Positions 36,898-46,428 of a stretch of DNA of 64,000 nt are shown here, in pieces. A program made the translations under genes and the position numbers. How positions within the stretch are numbered: the stretch's first letter is position 1; the number at the start of each line of letters is the position of its first letter. Origin of the DNA: Gillisia sp. Hel1_33_143 (GTDB lineage: Bacteria; Bacteroidota; Bacteroidia; Flavobacteriales; Flavobacteriaceae); NCBI RefSeq assembly GCF_900104765.1, contig NZ_LT629737.1, forward strand, positions 2,294,001 to 2,358,000, read 5' to 3'. The notes beneath the pieces are model-generated. The model saw only the letters and a list, made by a program, of their open reading frames with translations. It had not been told where the DNA came from and did no database searches.

Positions 36898-39867
36898 TTA
36901 GTGTATTTCAATAGTGTCGCAACCCATAGTCTGGTTTTCTTTCTTCACAACTGGCTTAGTTTTAGATCCACCATTTTTAGCAGCTAACATTTGTGTAGTA
37001 AGGATGCTCTTTTCTTTTGTGATCTCTTGTCTTAGTTTTTCATCTCTTTCCAAATCGAAATAAACAGTACCATCAATTAAAGTTTTTTCGGCTTTAGAGT
37101 ATATAGAAAGAGGGTTGCCAGACCATAATACAACATCAGCGTTCTTACCAGACTCAACACTTCCTACCAGATTATCTATATGAAGTAGTTTCGCCGGATT
37201 TAAGGTTACAAATTTCCAAGCTTCCTCTTCTGAGACACCTCCATATTTTACACTTTTTGCAGCTTCTTGATTTAATCTTCTGCTCATTTCTGGATCATCA
37301 CTATTTATTGCAACGGTAACTCCTGCATCATGTAAAATGGCCGCATTATAAGGAATTGCGTCTTTAACTTCATATTTATAGGCCCACCAGTCTGAAAAAG
37401 TCGAGGCTCCAACGCCGTGTTCTTTCATCTTGTCTGCAACTTTATAACCTTCCAGAATATGAGTAAAAGTATTTATTCGGAAGTCAAACTTCTCTGCTAC
37501 CGTCATCAACATATTAATCTCGCTTTGAATATAAGAGTGACTAGAAACAAATCTATTTCCGTTTAGGATCTCAACCAAAGTTTCCATTTCTAGATCTTTT
37601 CTAAAATTCTTATCTTCTTTTTTAGCAGCTTCATAATTTCTTGCTCTGCTAAAATAATCCATGTAAACTTGTTCTGTACCCATTCTAGTTTGTGGAAAAC
37701 GAGTGGTACTTCCCCAATTGGCTTGTTTTACATTTTCTCCCAAAGCGAATTTTATAAATTTTGGAGCTTCTTTAAAGATCATTTCATTTGGTGCCGCTCC
37801 CCATTTTAATTTTAAGATCGCAGATCTCCCTCCAATAGGATTTGCAGAACCATGCAGTAGTTGTACAGTAGTAACTCCACCTGCTAGATTTCTATAGATA
37901 TTAATATCAGAAGGATCTACCACATCTTCCATAGTTACTTCTGCCGTAGAATTCTGCCCGGCTTCATTAATTGCTGAAGCGGCTATATGAGAATGTTCAT
38001 CTATAATTCCAGAAGTTAGATGCTTTCCGGTAGCGTCTACAACTTTAGCCTTTCCGGCGTTAAGGTCTTTGCCAACAGCAGCTATTTTTCCATCTTTTAT
38101 TAACACGTCTGTGTTCTCCATAATTCCTTTGGAAGTATTGGTCCAAACAGTAGCATTCTTAAATAATATATTTTCTGAAGTAGGCAATGTTTCAAAACCA
38201 TAAGCCATATTAGGGTAGGAGACAGGCATCACATCTTGTAATACATCCTTTTCTTTTTCTTTCTCCTTCTTTTCTTCTGAAACATCATCTGATCTCATAG
38301 CGTAAAAAGAAGTTTCTGTTCCATTATTAAGAGTAGCGCTTCCCTGTAAATTATCTGATTTAGAATTCACTCTAGCAACCAACCTGATATATTCAGATTT
38401 TGTAGAATCTGGAGATTCCAACATCAAGTTCATCCAGGAATCTGAATACGTTAGCTTAGATTTTACTTTGGTCTCACCAACTTTTACATCTACTTTAGGC
38501 TCGTTAGGTTCGCCAGAGAATTTAAGATCATACGTATTCCCATCAAGTTTTAGAGTATAATTACCAGCTAGACTTGGAGTATCCATAGGAGTAAAGGCGG
38601 TTCTATTTCCCTGTACCCAGTTCTCATAAAGTACAGTTTCCTTATCAAAATAATCGCCGGAGGTGATCAAGAAATTAGCCCAAGCACCTTCTTTTAAAAC
38701 CCCTAATTTATTTTCTTGCCCAATAAGTTTTGCCGGAATTGTGGTAAGTGCATTTAATGCAGTTCTCTTGTCTAGTCCATACTCAATAGCTTTTAGAAGA
38801 TTCTCCTTGAACTTCTTTTCATCCTTAAGATCGTTAGTGGTAATAACAAATGGAATTCCGTTCTTTTGCATCATTGCCAGATTAGAAGGAGCCTGATTCC
38901 ATCTTTTCATATCTTGAAGGCTCACATAGTTCGCCATAAATGGATTTTCTACATCATAAGCATCTGGAAAGTTAAGTGGAACGATATACGTAGCGTTGGT
39001 TTTCTTGATCTCCTCTAATCTTTCAAATTCATTACCATTTCCATAGATAATATATTGAAAGCCAAATTCATCTCCAATCTTATCTGCTCTTAATTCATCT
39101 AATAAATTATCGGTTTTAAAGATCTTGGTAAGCGCCTTATTTCTGTTTAATGCTTCTAAAGCAAGATCCTTATTTTTAGATTTACCCTGAGTATACCAAG
39201 CTGCATCTAAATAAGTTTGACGCAGTAATGCCATGGCACCCATTATAGATGTAGGATAAGATTGTCTTGATTGTACACTTTTGTTAAAAGAAAGATATTC
39301 TGCAGATCTATCGCTCAGAATTCTATCTCCAGTGGTGCCCTCAGGATTTAAAGCAACCAACATTCCGGCTCCTCTAATAATTCCATCTGCCATGTGAGTG
39401 TTTACCACTCCAAATCCGTTTTTCTGTAATTTTTCTGCAGCTTCCTTATCATAGCTAAAATATTCTACTGCATTTGTTTCAGGTCTTATATGATCATTCC
39501 AATAATACCCTTCTCTGCTGGCATCATATTGTGGTTGCCCGCCACCTTCTGCTTTCTTAGGTTTTGCAATTCCATAATCACTATAGATATCTATAAAAGA
39601 TGGATAAACATCATTTCCATCTAAATTAATCTTAATAGCATTCTTAGGTATATTAATTTTCTTACCCACTGCGGTGATCTTACCATTTCTTACTGCAAAC
39701 ATTCCATTTTCTATTATGGTGTTGGCATCTACGTGAATTTTGGCATTTTCAAAGACCGTGTAATTGTTATTTTCAGATTTAACTCCGTCATTCTTTGGGA
39801 AGTATTCTTGTGCCTGTGCACAGCTACCCATAATTACCAGAGAAAACAATAAAATTTTTAACTTCAT
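36898..39867 (-). CDS. Tandem amidohydrolase-family protein, exported
   Basis: 989 residues with an N-terminal signal (MKLKILLFSLVIMGSCAQAQ, Sec or lipoprotein type). It holds two amidohydrolase-like halves. The first (residues about 35-420) lacks the metal motif (FIDIYSDYG at 91-99). The second (about 565-970) is intact: HxH at H625/H627 (DEHSH), H777, H803 (FTHILEG) and the D857/D858 loop (NSDDPEM). A charged linker (residues 528-541, EEKKEKEKEK) lies between them. Similar proteins in Bacteroidota are annotated as imidazolonepropionase- or dipeptidase-like; the substrate is not known. Confidence 0.88.
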   Translation of the reverse strand: MKLKILLFSLVIMGSCAQAQEYFPKNDGVKSENNNYTVFENAKIHVDANTIIENGMFAVRNGKITAVGKKINIPKNAIKINLDGNDVYPSFIDIYSDYGIAKPKKAEGGGQPQYDASREGYYWNDHIRPETNAVEYFSYDKEAAEKLQKNGFGVVNTHMADGIIRGAGMLVALNPEGTTGDRILSDRSAEYLSFNKSVQSRQSYPTSIMGAMALLRQTYLDAAWYTQGKSKNKDLALEALNRNKALTKIFKTDNLLDELRADKIGDEFGFQYIIYGNGNEFERLEEIKKTNATYIVPLNFPDAYDVENPFMANYVSLQDMKRWNQAPSNLAMMQKNGIPFVITTNDLKDEKKFKENLLKAIEYGLDKRTALNALTTIPAKLIGQENKLGVLKEGAWANFLITSGDYFDKETVLYENWVQGNRTAFTPMDTPSLAGNYTLKLDGNTYDLKFSGEPNEPKVDVKVGETKVKSKLTYSDSWMNLMLESPDSTKSEYIRLVARVNSKSDNLQGSATLNNGTETSFYAMRSDDVSEEKKEKEKEKDVLQDVMPVSYPNMAYGFETLPTSENILFKNATVWTNTSKGIMENTDVLIKDGKIAAVGKDLNAGKAKVVDATGKHLTSGIIDEHSHIAASAINEAGQNSTAEVTMEDVVDPSDINIYRNLAGGVTTVQLLHGSANPIGGRSAILKLKWGAAPNEMIFKEAPKFIKFALGENVKQANWGSTTRFPQTRMGTEQVYMDYFSRARNYEAAKKEDKNFRKDLEMETLVEILNGNRFVSSHSYIQSEINMLMTVAEKFDFRINTFTHILEGYKVADKMKEHGVGASTFSDWWAYKYEVKDAIPYNAAILHDAGVTVAINSDDPEMSRRLNQEAAKSVKYGGVSEEEAWKFVTLNPAKLLHIDNLVGSVESGKNADVVLWSGNPLSIYSKAEKTLIDGTVYFDLERDEKLRQEITKEKSILTTQMLAAKNGGSKTKPVVKKENQTMGCDTIEIH

Positions 39868-39947
39868 AGGAGGGATGAATTTGAATAGATGATATTTTAA
39901 TTTTTAAAGGCAGAATTTAAGAAAATTATAACTAATACGGCTATTAG

Positions 39948-41021
39948 TTAAAATGCTTTTTCAACATCATCAAAATAATTAACTAATAGTGCTACCACAT
40001 AACTATAGCTCTTCATTCCCTCAGCCTGATTATTTGCTTTTAGAAAACCATTATATGTAGTCTGAAATAATGGCTCAAAAGGATTTTGATGAAGCGACCA
40101 AAAATCTCTCACCTCTTTATAATTAGCAAGAATTCCTGGATGTATGGTTTTAAGCATAGCATCTGCTTTTACTGCATCTCTTACATACAGTTCATTTAAG
40201 CAATACCTTAAGGCGAAGGTTAATCCTGAATATCTGAAATATGGATCTGGATGATGGATTGTAGCCAGACAAGCTATAAAGTTAGCTTCGTTCTCTTTAG
40301 CAAATCCTAATTGATGGCCAATTTCATGACTCGCAGTGGTAGGGATCTTATATTTAACTATCTGAGTATTTACTTGCGCCTCATTTGTTAGCGGATTTAA
40401 ATATCCATTAAAACCCATATACGTAAGCGGAATACTGAACAAGGATCTTTTTAATGCCTTCCCGCTATAGGTAAGCTTAGGATATTCTTCACGTAAATAG
40501 TCAAATCCCTGAATGGTAGTGTGCAGTAGTTGAGTTTTAGAAAAGTTATACGCTACTATTACAGAATCATTATTTACAAGTTTGCTATGAACCTGATTAG
40601 ATTTCTTAATCAAGGTTTCTGTTAATAACACCAGTTCTTCTGTAGTATAGGTATTTTTGATCTTTAAGGTTTTATGCAATGGTAATCTGTAGTAATTAAA
40701 ACCCCAGAAAATATGAAAACAAGCATAAACAATAGAGAATGTAGCAAAGATCTCCAAAATCCATTTTTTGGGATTACTAAATTTAGTTCGTAATCTTAAA
40801 ACAAGCCATCTAACAATAGAGAAGATAAAAAATGTATATAATAGATCACCTACAGAAAAAGGGAGGATACCAAGGGAAAATCTCATTATCTTAGAAATGT
40901 AAGGGTAAATGCCGGTGCTGTACCACTCTTCTATAAACGATGGGTAATTGGAGATGATCTTAATCACCACATATTGAACTGGCAATAGGAGCGCTAAAAT
41001 AAGTGCGGTTTTATTTTTCAC
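39948..41021 (-). CDS. DUF3810 membrane protein with HEIGH zinc-peptidase motif
   Basis: 357 residues. Three membrane spans lie in the first 110 residues. An extracytoplasmic domain follows with SHEIGHQLGF (H232, E233, H236), then AKENEANF (candidate third ligand E243 or E245), the arrangement of HExxH...E metallopeptidases. The family has no established role. The start is GTG at 41021; the ATG one base away is out of frame and stops at once. Divergent from pepD. Confidence 0.85.
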   Translation of the reverse strand: MKNKTALILALLLPVQYVVIKIISNYPSFIEEWYSTGIYPYISKIMRFSLGILPFSVGDLLYTFFIFSIVRWLVLRLRTKFSNPKKWILEIFATFSIVYACFHIFWGFNYYRLPLHKTLKIKNTYTTEELVLLTETLIKKSNQVHSKLVNNDSVIVAYNFSKTQLLHTTIQGFDYLREEYPKLTYSGKALKRSLFSIPLTYMGFNGYLNPLTNEAQVNTQIVKYKIPTTASHEIGHQLGFAKENEANFIACLATIHHPDPYFRYSGLTFALRYCLNELYVRDAVKADAMLKTIHPGILANYKEVRDFWSLHQNPFEPLFQTTYNGFLKANNQAEGMKSYSYVVALLVNYFDDVEKAF

Positions 41022-41056
41022 ATTTTAAAATTACAAACTAATTAAGAGCTACAATT

Positions 41057-41086
41057 TTTGTGCTTTCGTAATTACCAATATCTTTG
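41057..41086 (+). promoter_or_regulatory. Complete promoter (-33 and -7) of pepD
   Basis: TTTG at 41057-41060 and TATCTTTG at 41079-41086, 18 bases apart. It covers an in-frame GTG, so the pepD start is the ATG at 41110. Confidence 0.7.
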
Positions 41087-41109
41087 TGAAGATACCAAAA
41101 TATAATAGT

Positions 41110-42570
41110 ATGAATGAAGAAATAAGAGCACTGGAACCGAAAAATCTTTGGAACAAATTTGCAGATCTAAATGCTGTTCCGCGGCCATCTAAAAAGGAAG
41201 AACGCGTAATAGAGTTTATGAAGAATTTTGGGAATGATCTCAATCTCGAAACTCAAGTAGATTCTGTAGGGAATGTGATCATCAAGAAGCCTGCTACTAA
41301 AGGTATGGAAAATAGAAAAGTTGTGGTTTTACAATCGCATCTAGATATGGTGCATCAAAAAAATAATGATACCAATTTTGATTTTGATACTCAGGGTATC
41401 GAGATGTATGTAGATGGAGACTGGGTAAGAGCAAAAGGAACTACATTAGGAGCAGACAATGGGCTTGGAGTAGCAACTATCATGGCAATTCTAGAAAGTG
41501 ACTCTATAGAACATCCTGCTTTAGAAGCATTGTTTACTATTGATGAGGAAACAGGGATGACCGGTGCCAAAGGTTTAGAAGAGGGACTACTAGAAGGTGA
41601 AATTCTTTTAAATTTAGATACAGAGGAAGACGATGAAATAGGAATAGGATGTGCTGGTGGAGTAGATGTTACTGCTAAAAGAACATATTCTCAAGAAGAT
41701 GCTCCAGAAGATGCTGTTGCCTTTAAAATAGTAGTTAATGGATTGCAAGGTGGACATTCGGGAATGGATATCATCAAAGGATTAGGGAACGCCAATAAAT
41801 TTATGAACCGCTTACTTTTTAATGCTTCTGAAGATCTTGATCTTAGAATTTCAAGTATTAATGGAGGTGGCTTAAGAAATGCAATACCTCGTGAGAGTGA
41901 GGCGGTTGTTGTAATTGATGATTTTCAAGTGAAAGCTTTTAAAAGCGAATTAGAAGATGAGATTGATGCAATTAAAACTGAATTTTCTAAGTTAGAACCT
42001 AATCTAAAAGTTTCTATTACTGAAACCGAAGTTCCGGCAAAAGTGATGGAGGCTCAAGTACAGGCTCAGGTTCAAAAAGCAATTTATGCAGCACATAATG
42101 GGGTTTACAGAATGAGTCCGGAGATTGAGGGGCTGGTAGAAACTTCTAACAATATTGCTAAAGTTGAAATTAAGGAAGGCAAAATAGAAATAAAATGTCT
42201 TACCAGATCTTCTGTAGAAACCTCTAAAGATGATCTAGCCAATAGTTTAAAGTCTAGTTTTGAACTTGCAGGATTTGATGTTGAACTTTCTGGGGATTAT
42301 CCAGGGTGGGCTCCAAATAGAGAATCTGCAATCTTAACTGTTCTAGATGATCTATATGAGAAAATGAATGGGGAGAGAGCAGATGTTGCAGCTTGCCATG
42401 CAGGATTGGAATGTGGTATAATAGGGAATCATTATCCTGAGATGGATATGATCTCGTTTGGGCCAACTATTAGAGGAGCGCATTCTCCAGATGAGAGAGC
42501 GAGTATCTCTTCAGCTAAAAAATATTGGAAGTTCGTTTTAGAAATTTTAAAGAACATCCCTGTAAAATAG
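41110..42570 (+). CDS. pepD: Aminoacyl-histidine dipeptidase (M20 family)
   Basis: 486 residues starting MNEEIRALEPKNLWNKFADL. It hydrolyses Xaa-His and other dipeptides. The two-zinc M20 site is complete: HLDMVHQK, GADNGLGVA, the catalytic DEETGMTGA pair, and CHAGLECG near the C-terminus. The lid/dimer domain is in the middle. No signal peptide; cytoplasmic. Single gene with its own promoter and terminator. Confidence 0.94.
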   Translation: MNEEIRALEPKNLWNKFADLNAVPRPSKKEERVIEFMKNFGNDLNLETQVDSVGNVIIKKPATKGMENRKVVVLQSHLDMVHQKNNDTNFDFDTQGIEMYVDGDWVRAKGTTLGADNGLGVATIMAILESDSIEHPALEALFTIDEETGMTGAKGLEEGLLEGEILLNLDTEEDDEIGIGCAGGVDVTAKRTYSQEDAPEDAVAFKIVVNGLQGGHSGMDIIKGLGNANKFMNRLLFNASEDLDLRISSINGGGLRNAIPRESEAVVVIDDFQVKAFKSELEDEIDAIKTEFSKLEPNLKVSITETEVPAKVMEAQVQAQVQKAIYAAHNGVYRMSPEIEGLVETSNNIAKVEIKEGKIEIKCLTRSSVETSKDDLANSLKSSFELAGFDVELSGDYPGWAPNRESAILTVLDDLYEKMNGERADVAACHAGLECGIIGNHYPEMDMISFGPTIRGAHSPDERASISSAKKYWKFVLEILKNIPVK

Positions 42571-42586
42571 AAAATGCTTCATATGT

Positions 42587-42621
42587 AAAAAGCCGCTTCA
42601 TTTATTTGAAGCGGCTTTTTT
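42587..42621. terminator. Bidirectional terminator between pepD and the PPIase operon
   Basis: A 14-bp GC-rich stem (AAAAAGCCGCTTCA) with a 6-base loop and T tract. The A run on the other side also serves the minus-strand operon. Confidence 0.9.
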
Positions 42622-42641
42622 ATGATTTATAATTGAAGTTC

Positions 42642-43769
42642 TTATTCTTCTATACCTACCATTGTCATCTCAAAAATAAGATCTGTATTTGGAGGAATAA
42701 TTCCACCAGCTCCTCTGGCTCCGTAACCCAAGTGCGATGGGATATAGATAATAGCTTTATCTCCAACTTTTAATTGTTGAATACCTTCTTTAAATCCTGG
42801 AATAACTGGAGCATCGGGACCATACGGAATTACCATTGGGTTATATCCAACCTGGTCTTTACGTTGTTGATTAAATACACCACCTTCTACAGCAACTTCT
42901 TCAATACTTGTATCAAACAAAGTTCCATCTGCAAAATATCCTGCATAATCAATTTTTACTTTATCTCCAGCTTTTGGTTGTGCACCATCACCTTTTTCCA
43001 AGAAATGGATCTTAAGACCACTCTCTAATTCTTTAGTGTCTGTTTCTTTAAGGGCAGAAAATCTATCAGCATTAGATCTCTTAGAAGCAGCTTTCATTTT
43101 CTCTATTCTTTCTTCTTCTTCCTTTACTTTAGATAGTTTTTCTTCAAAAAGTTTAGCTGCTTCAAAATTCTTAGCATCCTTACCTTTTCTAATGATCTTT
43201 ACATTCTCTATTAAAACATCTTGTAAAGGCTTGTCTCCAGGACCTGTTTTTACAGAACCAATGCTATCTACAACAGTCATTCCTTCCAAAACTTTACCAA
43301 ATACAGTATGTTTTCCTGTTAACCATGGAGTTGCAGCCAAAGTAACGAAGAACTGACTTCCGTTTGTACCAGCACCTGCATTAGCCATTGCTAATAGACC
43401 TTTTTCTTCAAGTTTTAAAGTATCTACAATTTCATCTGGAAATCTATATCCTGGGTCACCACTTCCTGTACCTTGAGGATCTCCACCCTGAATCATAAAA
43501 TCTCTTATTACACGGTGAAAGATCAAACCATCATAGAATTTCTTTCCTTGATAAGCGCTATCTACCATTTTATGGCTTTTGCCTTCAGCAAGAGAAACAA
43601 AGTTAGCAACGGTTATTGGTGTCTCCTTATAATATAATTCTGCTAAGAAAGTACCTTGGTTAGTATTGAATTCTGCATACATCCCGTCTGCTAGATCCGG
43701 ATAATCCTCTTTGCAGCTAGTAAAGCTTAGAAGAATGGTACAAATAAATAGAATGCTTAATTTTTTCAT
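42642..43769 (-). CDS. Lipoprotein peptidyl-prolyl isomerase: cyclophilin plus FKBP fusion
   Basis: 375 residues. A lipoprotein signal (lipobox FTSC, C19) is followed by a complete cyclophilin domain (FHRVIRDFMIQGGDPQGTGSG, GSQFFVT, HTVFGKVL). A charged helical linker (about residues 195-235) leads to an FKBP domain (VKIDYAGYF, DGTLFDTS, VIPGFKEGIQQLKVG, SHLGYGARG). It should speed prolyl isomerisation of exported proteins at the periplasmic face. It lies 1 bp after gldI. Confidence 0.92.
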   Translation of the reverse strand: MKKLSILFICTILLSFTSCKEDYPDLADGMYAEFNTNQGTFLAELYYKETPITVANFVSLAEGKSHKMVDSAYQGKKFYDGLIFHRVIRDFMIQGGDPQGTGSGDPGYRFPDEIVDTLKLEEKGLLAMANAGAGTNGSQFFVTLAATPWLTGKHTVFGKVLEGMTVVDSIGSVKTGPGDKPLQDVLIENVKIIRKGKDAKNFEAAKLFEEKLSKVKEEEERIEKMKAASKRSNADRFSALKETDTKELESGLKIHFLEKGDGAQPKAGDKVKIDYAGYFADGTLFDTSIEEVAVEGGVFNQQRKDQVGYNPMVIPYGPDAPVIPGFKEGIQQLKVGDKAIIYIPSHLGYGARGAGGIIPPNTDLIFEMTMVGIEE

Positions 43770-43770
43770 A

Positions 43771-44349
43771 TTAATTATTAGAGTTTGAATTGGTATTTAA
43801 ATCGTTTTCTGTAGTTATAGAGTTTAAACTCACTTTTGTAATAATGGGAATATTGGTTCCTATTTTATGCTTATCGCCATAATAACCAAAGGCTTTATGA
43901 GATGGAAAGATAAATGTTACAACCTCTCCTTCTTTCATTAATTTTAAACCTTCTCTAAGTCCGCCAAAAAGCTCTTCTTTATCTATAGCATATCTTTTTG
44001 TAGGAAGTTCTCCTTCATCATATATCACATTTTCATTAAGATCGTTAATAGTATAATCGAACTTAACAACATCGCCAAATTCAGGAGTTTTAATATTTAA
44101 GGTATCTGTAGTTTGCTTATTGTAATAATACCAAAATCCATTCGCCGACGCTATATATTCCTTAATAGAATCTTGTTGGATCATTTTTTCAATAACAGCT
44201 TCCTCTTTGGCAACTAGTTCTTTATTTCTGGCTATAGATTGATCTATAAAAGAACCAGAATTTTGAGTTACAGGTCTTCGGGCTTCAGGAGATTTACATG
44301 CTCCAAAGCTTATAACTGTTAGAATCAATAATATAAATCTTATTCTCAT
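43771..44349 (-). CDS. gldI: Gliding-motility FKBP-type peptidyl-prolyl isomerase GldI
   Basis: 192 residues, lipoprotein with lipobox FGAC (C18). The C-terminal FKBP domain shows GDVVKFDYTIND, LFGGLREGLKLMKEGE and IFPSHKAFGYYG. In Flavobacterium johnsoniae GldI is needed for gliding and is thought to help fold gliding/T9SS components. It overlaps nrnA by 4 bp (ATGA) and is followed directly by a second PPIase, giving a periplasmic folding pair. Confidence 0.9.
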   Translation of the reverse strand: MRIRFILLILTVISFGACKSPEARRPVTQNSGSFIDQSIARNKELVAKEEAVIEKMIQQDSIKEYIASANGFWYYYNKQTTDTLNIKTPEFGDVVKFDYTINDLNENVIYDEGELPTKRYAIDKEELFGGLREGLKLMKEGEVVTFIFPSHKAFGYYGDKHKIGTNIPIITKVSLNSITTENDLNTNSNSNN

Positions 44350-45362
44350 CCTTTTAATTGCTCTGAGTATTTGTTCAATACACTGTTAAATTTTATGACG
44401 GTATCTTCCAGAGAAAGATCACTTTTTCCTCCAGCGGCATTAACATGCCCGCCTCCTTCAAAATGAGCTCTAGAAAAATCGTTTACAGAAAAACTTCCTT
44501 TAGATCTTAAGCTCATTTTAATGATTCCATCTGCTTTATGTTCTATAAAAATAGCTGCAAAAATAATACCTTCTAAAGCTAACCCGTAGTTTACAAAACC
44601 TTCTGTATCTCCTTTTTTAAAGTTATTGGTATCTAACTCTTCTTGTGAAAGGGTGATATATGCCGTTCTAAGTTCTTTATTAACTCTTAAATTCTGAAGA
44701 GCCACTCCTAATAACTGCATTCGGTTTGCAGAATAGGTGTCATAAATCATTTGATGGATTAGGGTGTTATCTGCACCTTTATCTATAAGAGCTGCAATTA
44801 CCCTGTGGGTTGTACTGGTAGTAGATCTAAATCTAAAAGAACCAGTATCTGTCATTATTCCCGTGTACAGGCATGTGGCAATTTCTGGGGTTATACTTTT
44901 TACAGCTCTTAATTTTTCTATGAATTGATATACCATCTGGCAGGTAGAGCTCATAGTAGTATCGCTGTAAATATGATCTGCATAATCTGCAGGTTCTGGA
45001 TGATGATCTATCATTATAAAGGTAGCTTCTGCTTCCTCTAAGGTGGTATGCATATCTCCTGCTCTAGAAAGTACATTAAAATCTAAAGTAAATATAATGT
45101 CTGCTTCTAAGATCAATTTTTTACAATCTTCCTGACACTTTTCAAAATTTAAAATGTTTTCTTGCCCCGGAAGCCACTTCAAAAAGTCTGGATAATCATT
45201 AGGTGCTATTACATTTACAAAATGTCCTTTCCCCTTTAAAAAGTGATATAAGCCAAGGCTAGAGCCAATGGCATCTCCATCAGGACCTTTGTGCGGCACA
45301 ATTACAATATTGTTCGCTGTAGAGAGTTCTGAGGTAATTTCTAAAATACTTTGTTCTATCAT
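44346..45362 (-). CDS. nrnA: DHH-family phosphoesterase, NrnA type (nanoRNase/pAp phosphatase)
   Basis: 338 residues starting MIEQSILEITSELSTANNIV. The DHH domain shows IVPHKGPDGDAIGSSL and the DHHPEP signature. The C-terminal DHHA1 has GGGHVNAAGG. It degrades short oligoribonucleotides and dephosphorylates pAp, serving in place of Orn. The frame is open to 45440, but the family begins at the ATG 45362, which has a near -7 box (TATATTTA) just before it. First gene of nrnA-gldI-PPIase. Confidence 0.9.
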   Translation of the reverse strand: MIEQSILEITSELSTANNIVIVPHKGPDGDAIGSSLGLYHFLKGKGHFVNVIAPNDYPDFLKWLPGQENILNFEKCQEDCKKLILEADIIFTLDFNVLSRAGDMHTTLEEAEATFIMIDHHPEPADYADHIYSDTTMSSTCQMVYQFIEKLRAVKSITPEIATCLYTGIMTDTGSFRFRSTTSTTHRVIAALIDKGADNTLIHQMIYDTYSANRMQLLGVALQNLRVNKELRTAYITLSQEELDTNNFKKGDTEGFVNYGLALEGIIFAAIFIEHKADGIIKMSLRSKGSFSVNDFSRAHFEGGGHVNAAGGKSDLSLEDTVIKFNSVLNKYSEQLKG

Positions 45363-45604
45363 AATAAGGGGTAAATATACAATTTTTATAATCCTGTAGT
45401 ATACAGCACTATTATCTTGATATGCTAAATCTGAAGACAAATGAAATGAAATTATAGGTTTTTTCGCTTATATCTTCAGTTGAAAATTTCTACTTTATTA
45501 AGAATTAGAATATAATCTTAAAAATTATAAAGGGTGTAGCTCATTATTAAATTATGGTATTTGTTATAAATTTTAAAAAAGCTTGCATAAAGGTTTGAAT
45601 TGCT

Positions 45605-45612
45605 TATTTTTG
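45605..45612 (+). promoter_or_regulatory. Bacteroidota -7 promoter box of ndk
   Basis: TATTTTTG ends 22 bases before the ndk ATG. A weak TTG at 45584-45586 sits 18 bases upstream. Confidence 0.65.
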
Positions 45613-45634
45613 CAAAAAAATTAAAAACAAAGAA

Positions 45635-46054
45635 ATGGCAAATAATAGAACATTTACAATGCTAAAACCCGATGCAGTTGAAAAAGGGTACATCGGTGGG
45701 ATCCTAGAACAGATTAATGCTTCAGGCTTTAGAATTGTAGCAATGAAGATGACTCAAATGACTCGTAAAGATGCGGAGACTTTTTACGCAATCCATAATG
45801 AGCGTCCATTCTTTGGAGAATTGGTAGAGTATATGACACAAGGACCAATTGTGGCGGCTATCTTAGAAAAAGAAAATGCAGTAGAAGATTTCAGAACTCT
45901 TATTGGAGCAACAAATCCAGAAGAAGCAGCAGAAGGAACTATTAGAAAAAAATATGCAGCATCTATCGCAGAGAATGCAGTTCACGGAAGTGATAGTGAT
46001 GATAATGCAGCTATTGAGTCTGCTTTTCATTTCTCAGGAAGAGAGATGTTTTAG
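45635..46054 (+). CDS. ndk: Nucleoside diphosphate kinase
   Basis: 139 residues, normal for NDK. It moves the gamma-phosphate between nucleotides through phosphohistidine H117 in [10 protein letters not shown]. The first motif is [17 protein letters not shown], and the [19 protein letters not shown] core is intact. Single gene with its own promoter and a strong terminator. Confidence 0.96.
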   Translation: MANNRTFTMLKPDAVEKGYIGGILEQINASGFRIVAMKMTQMTRKDAETFYAIHNERPFFGELVEYMTQGPIVAAILEKENAVEDFRTLIGATNPEEAAEGTIRKKYAASIAENAVHGSDSDDNAAIESAFHFSGREMF

Positions 46055-46073
46055 TAAGAACTTACCTTATACC

Positions 46074-46106
46074 AAAAAAGGCCGTCCAATTTGGACGGCC
46101 TTTTTT
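46074..46106. terminator. Bidirectional terminator between ndk and the recF operon
   Basis: A 14-bp stem (AAAAAAGGCCGTCC), 5-base loop, T tract on both strands. Confidence 0.9.
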
Positions 46107-46125
46107 ATTTAAGTCTATTCGTTTT

Positions 46126-46428
46126 TTAACGCAATATCAATTTATTGATAAGTTCTTTGCCAAGTTCTTCATTGAGTAATCTAATGATCCTTTCCTTTCC
46201 ATAACTTAACTCTTCTCGTAAAACCGATGAACTTAACTGAACATAAAGTGTATTTCCATCTAATTTAATAGAGGTAGTATATTTTTCTATAGCCGGACCC
46301 ATTTGAGCATTCCAAACATCTTTGGCATTTACCTTGTCTAATCCTTTTTGCAACTTGTTTGATGAAACAAAGCTTTGCAAAGCATCACTTAATTTCATAT
46401 TTTCATTATTCCTCTTTTTCATTGTCAT
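46126..46428 (-). CDS. DUF721 protein (DciA-like)
   Basis: 100 residues with the DUF721/DciA core (KDVWNAQMGPAIEKYTTSI, LYVQLSSSVLREELSYGKERII). In other bacteria DciA loads the replicative helicase. The flavobacterial members sit next to recF as here, which suits a DNA-replication role. The frame overlaps the lipoprotein gene. ATG codons at 46428 and 46422 both give the family N-terminus, and I cannot choose between them. Confidence 0.8.
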   Translation of the reverse strand: MTMKKRNNENMKLSDALQSFVSSNKLQKGLDKVNAKDVWNAQMGPAIEKYTTSIKLDGNTLYVQLSSSVLREELSYGKERIIRLLNEELGKELINKLILR

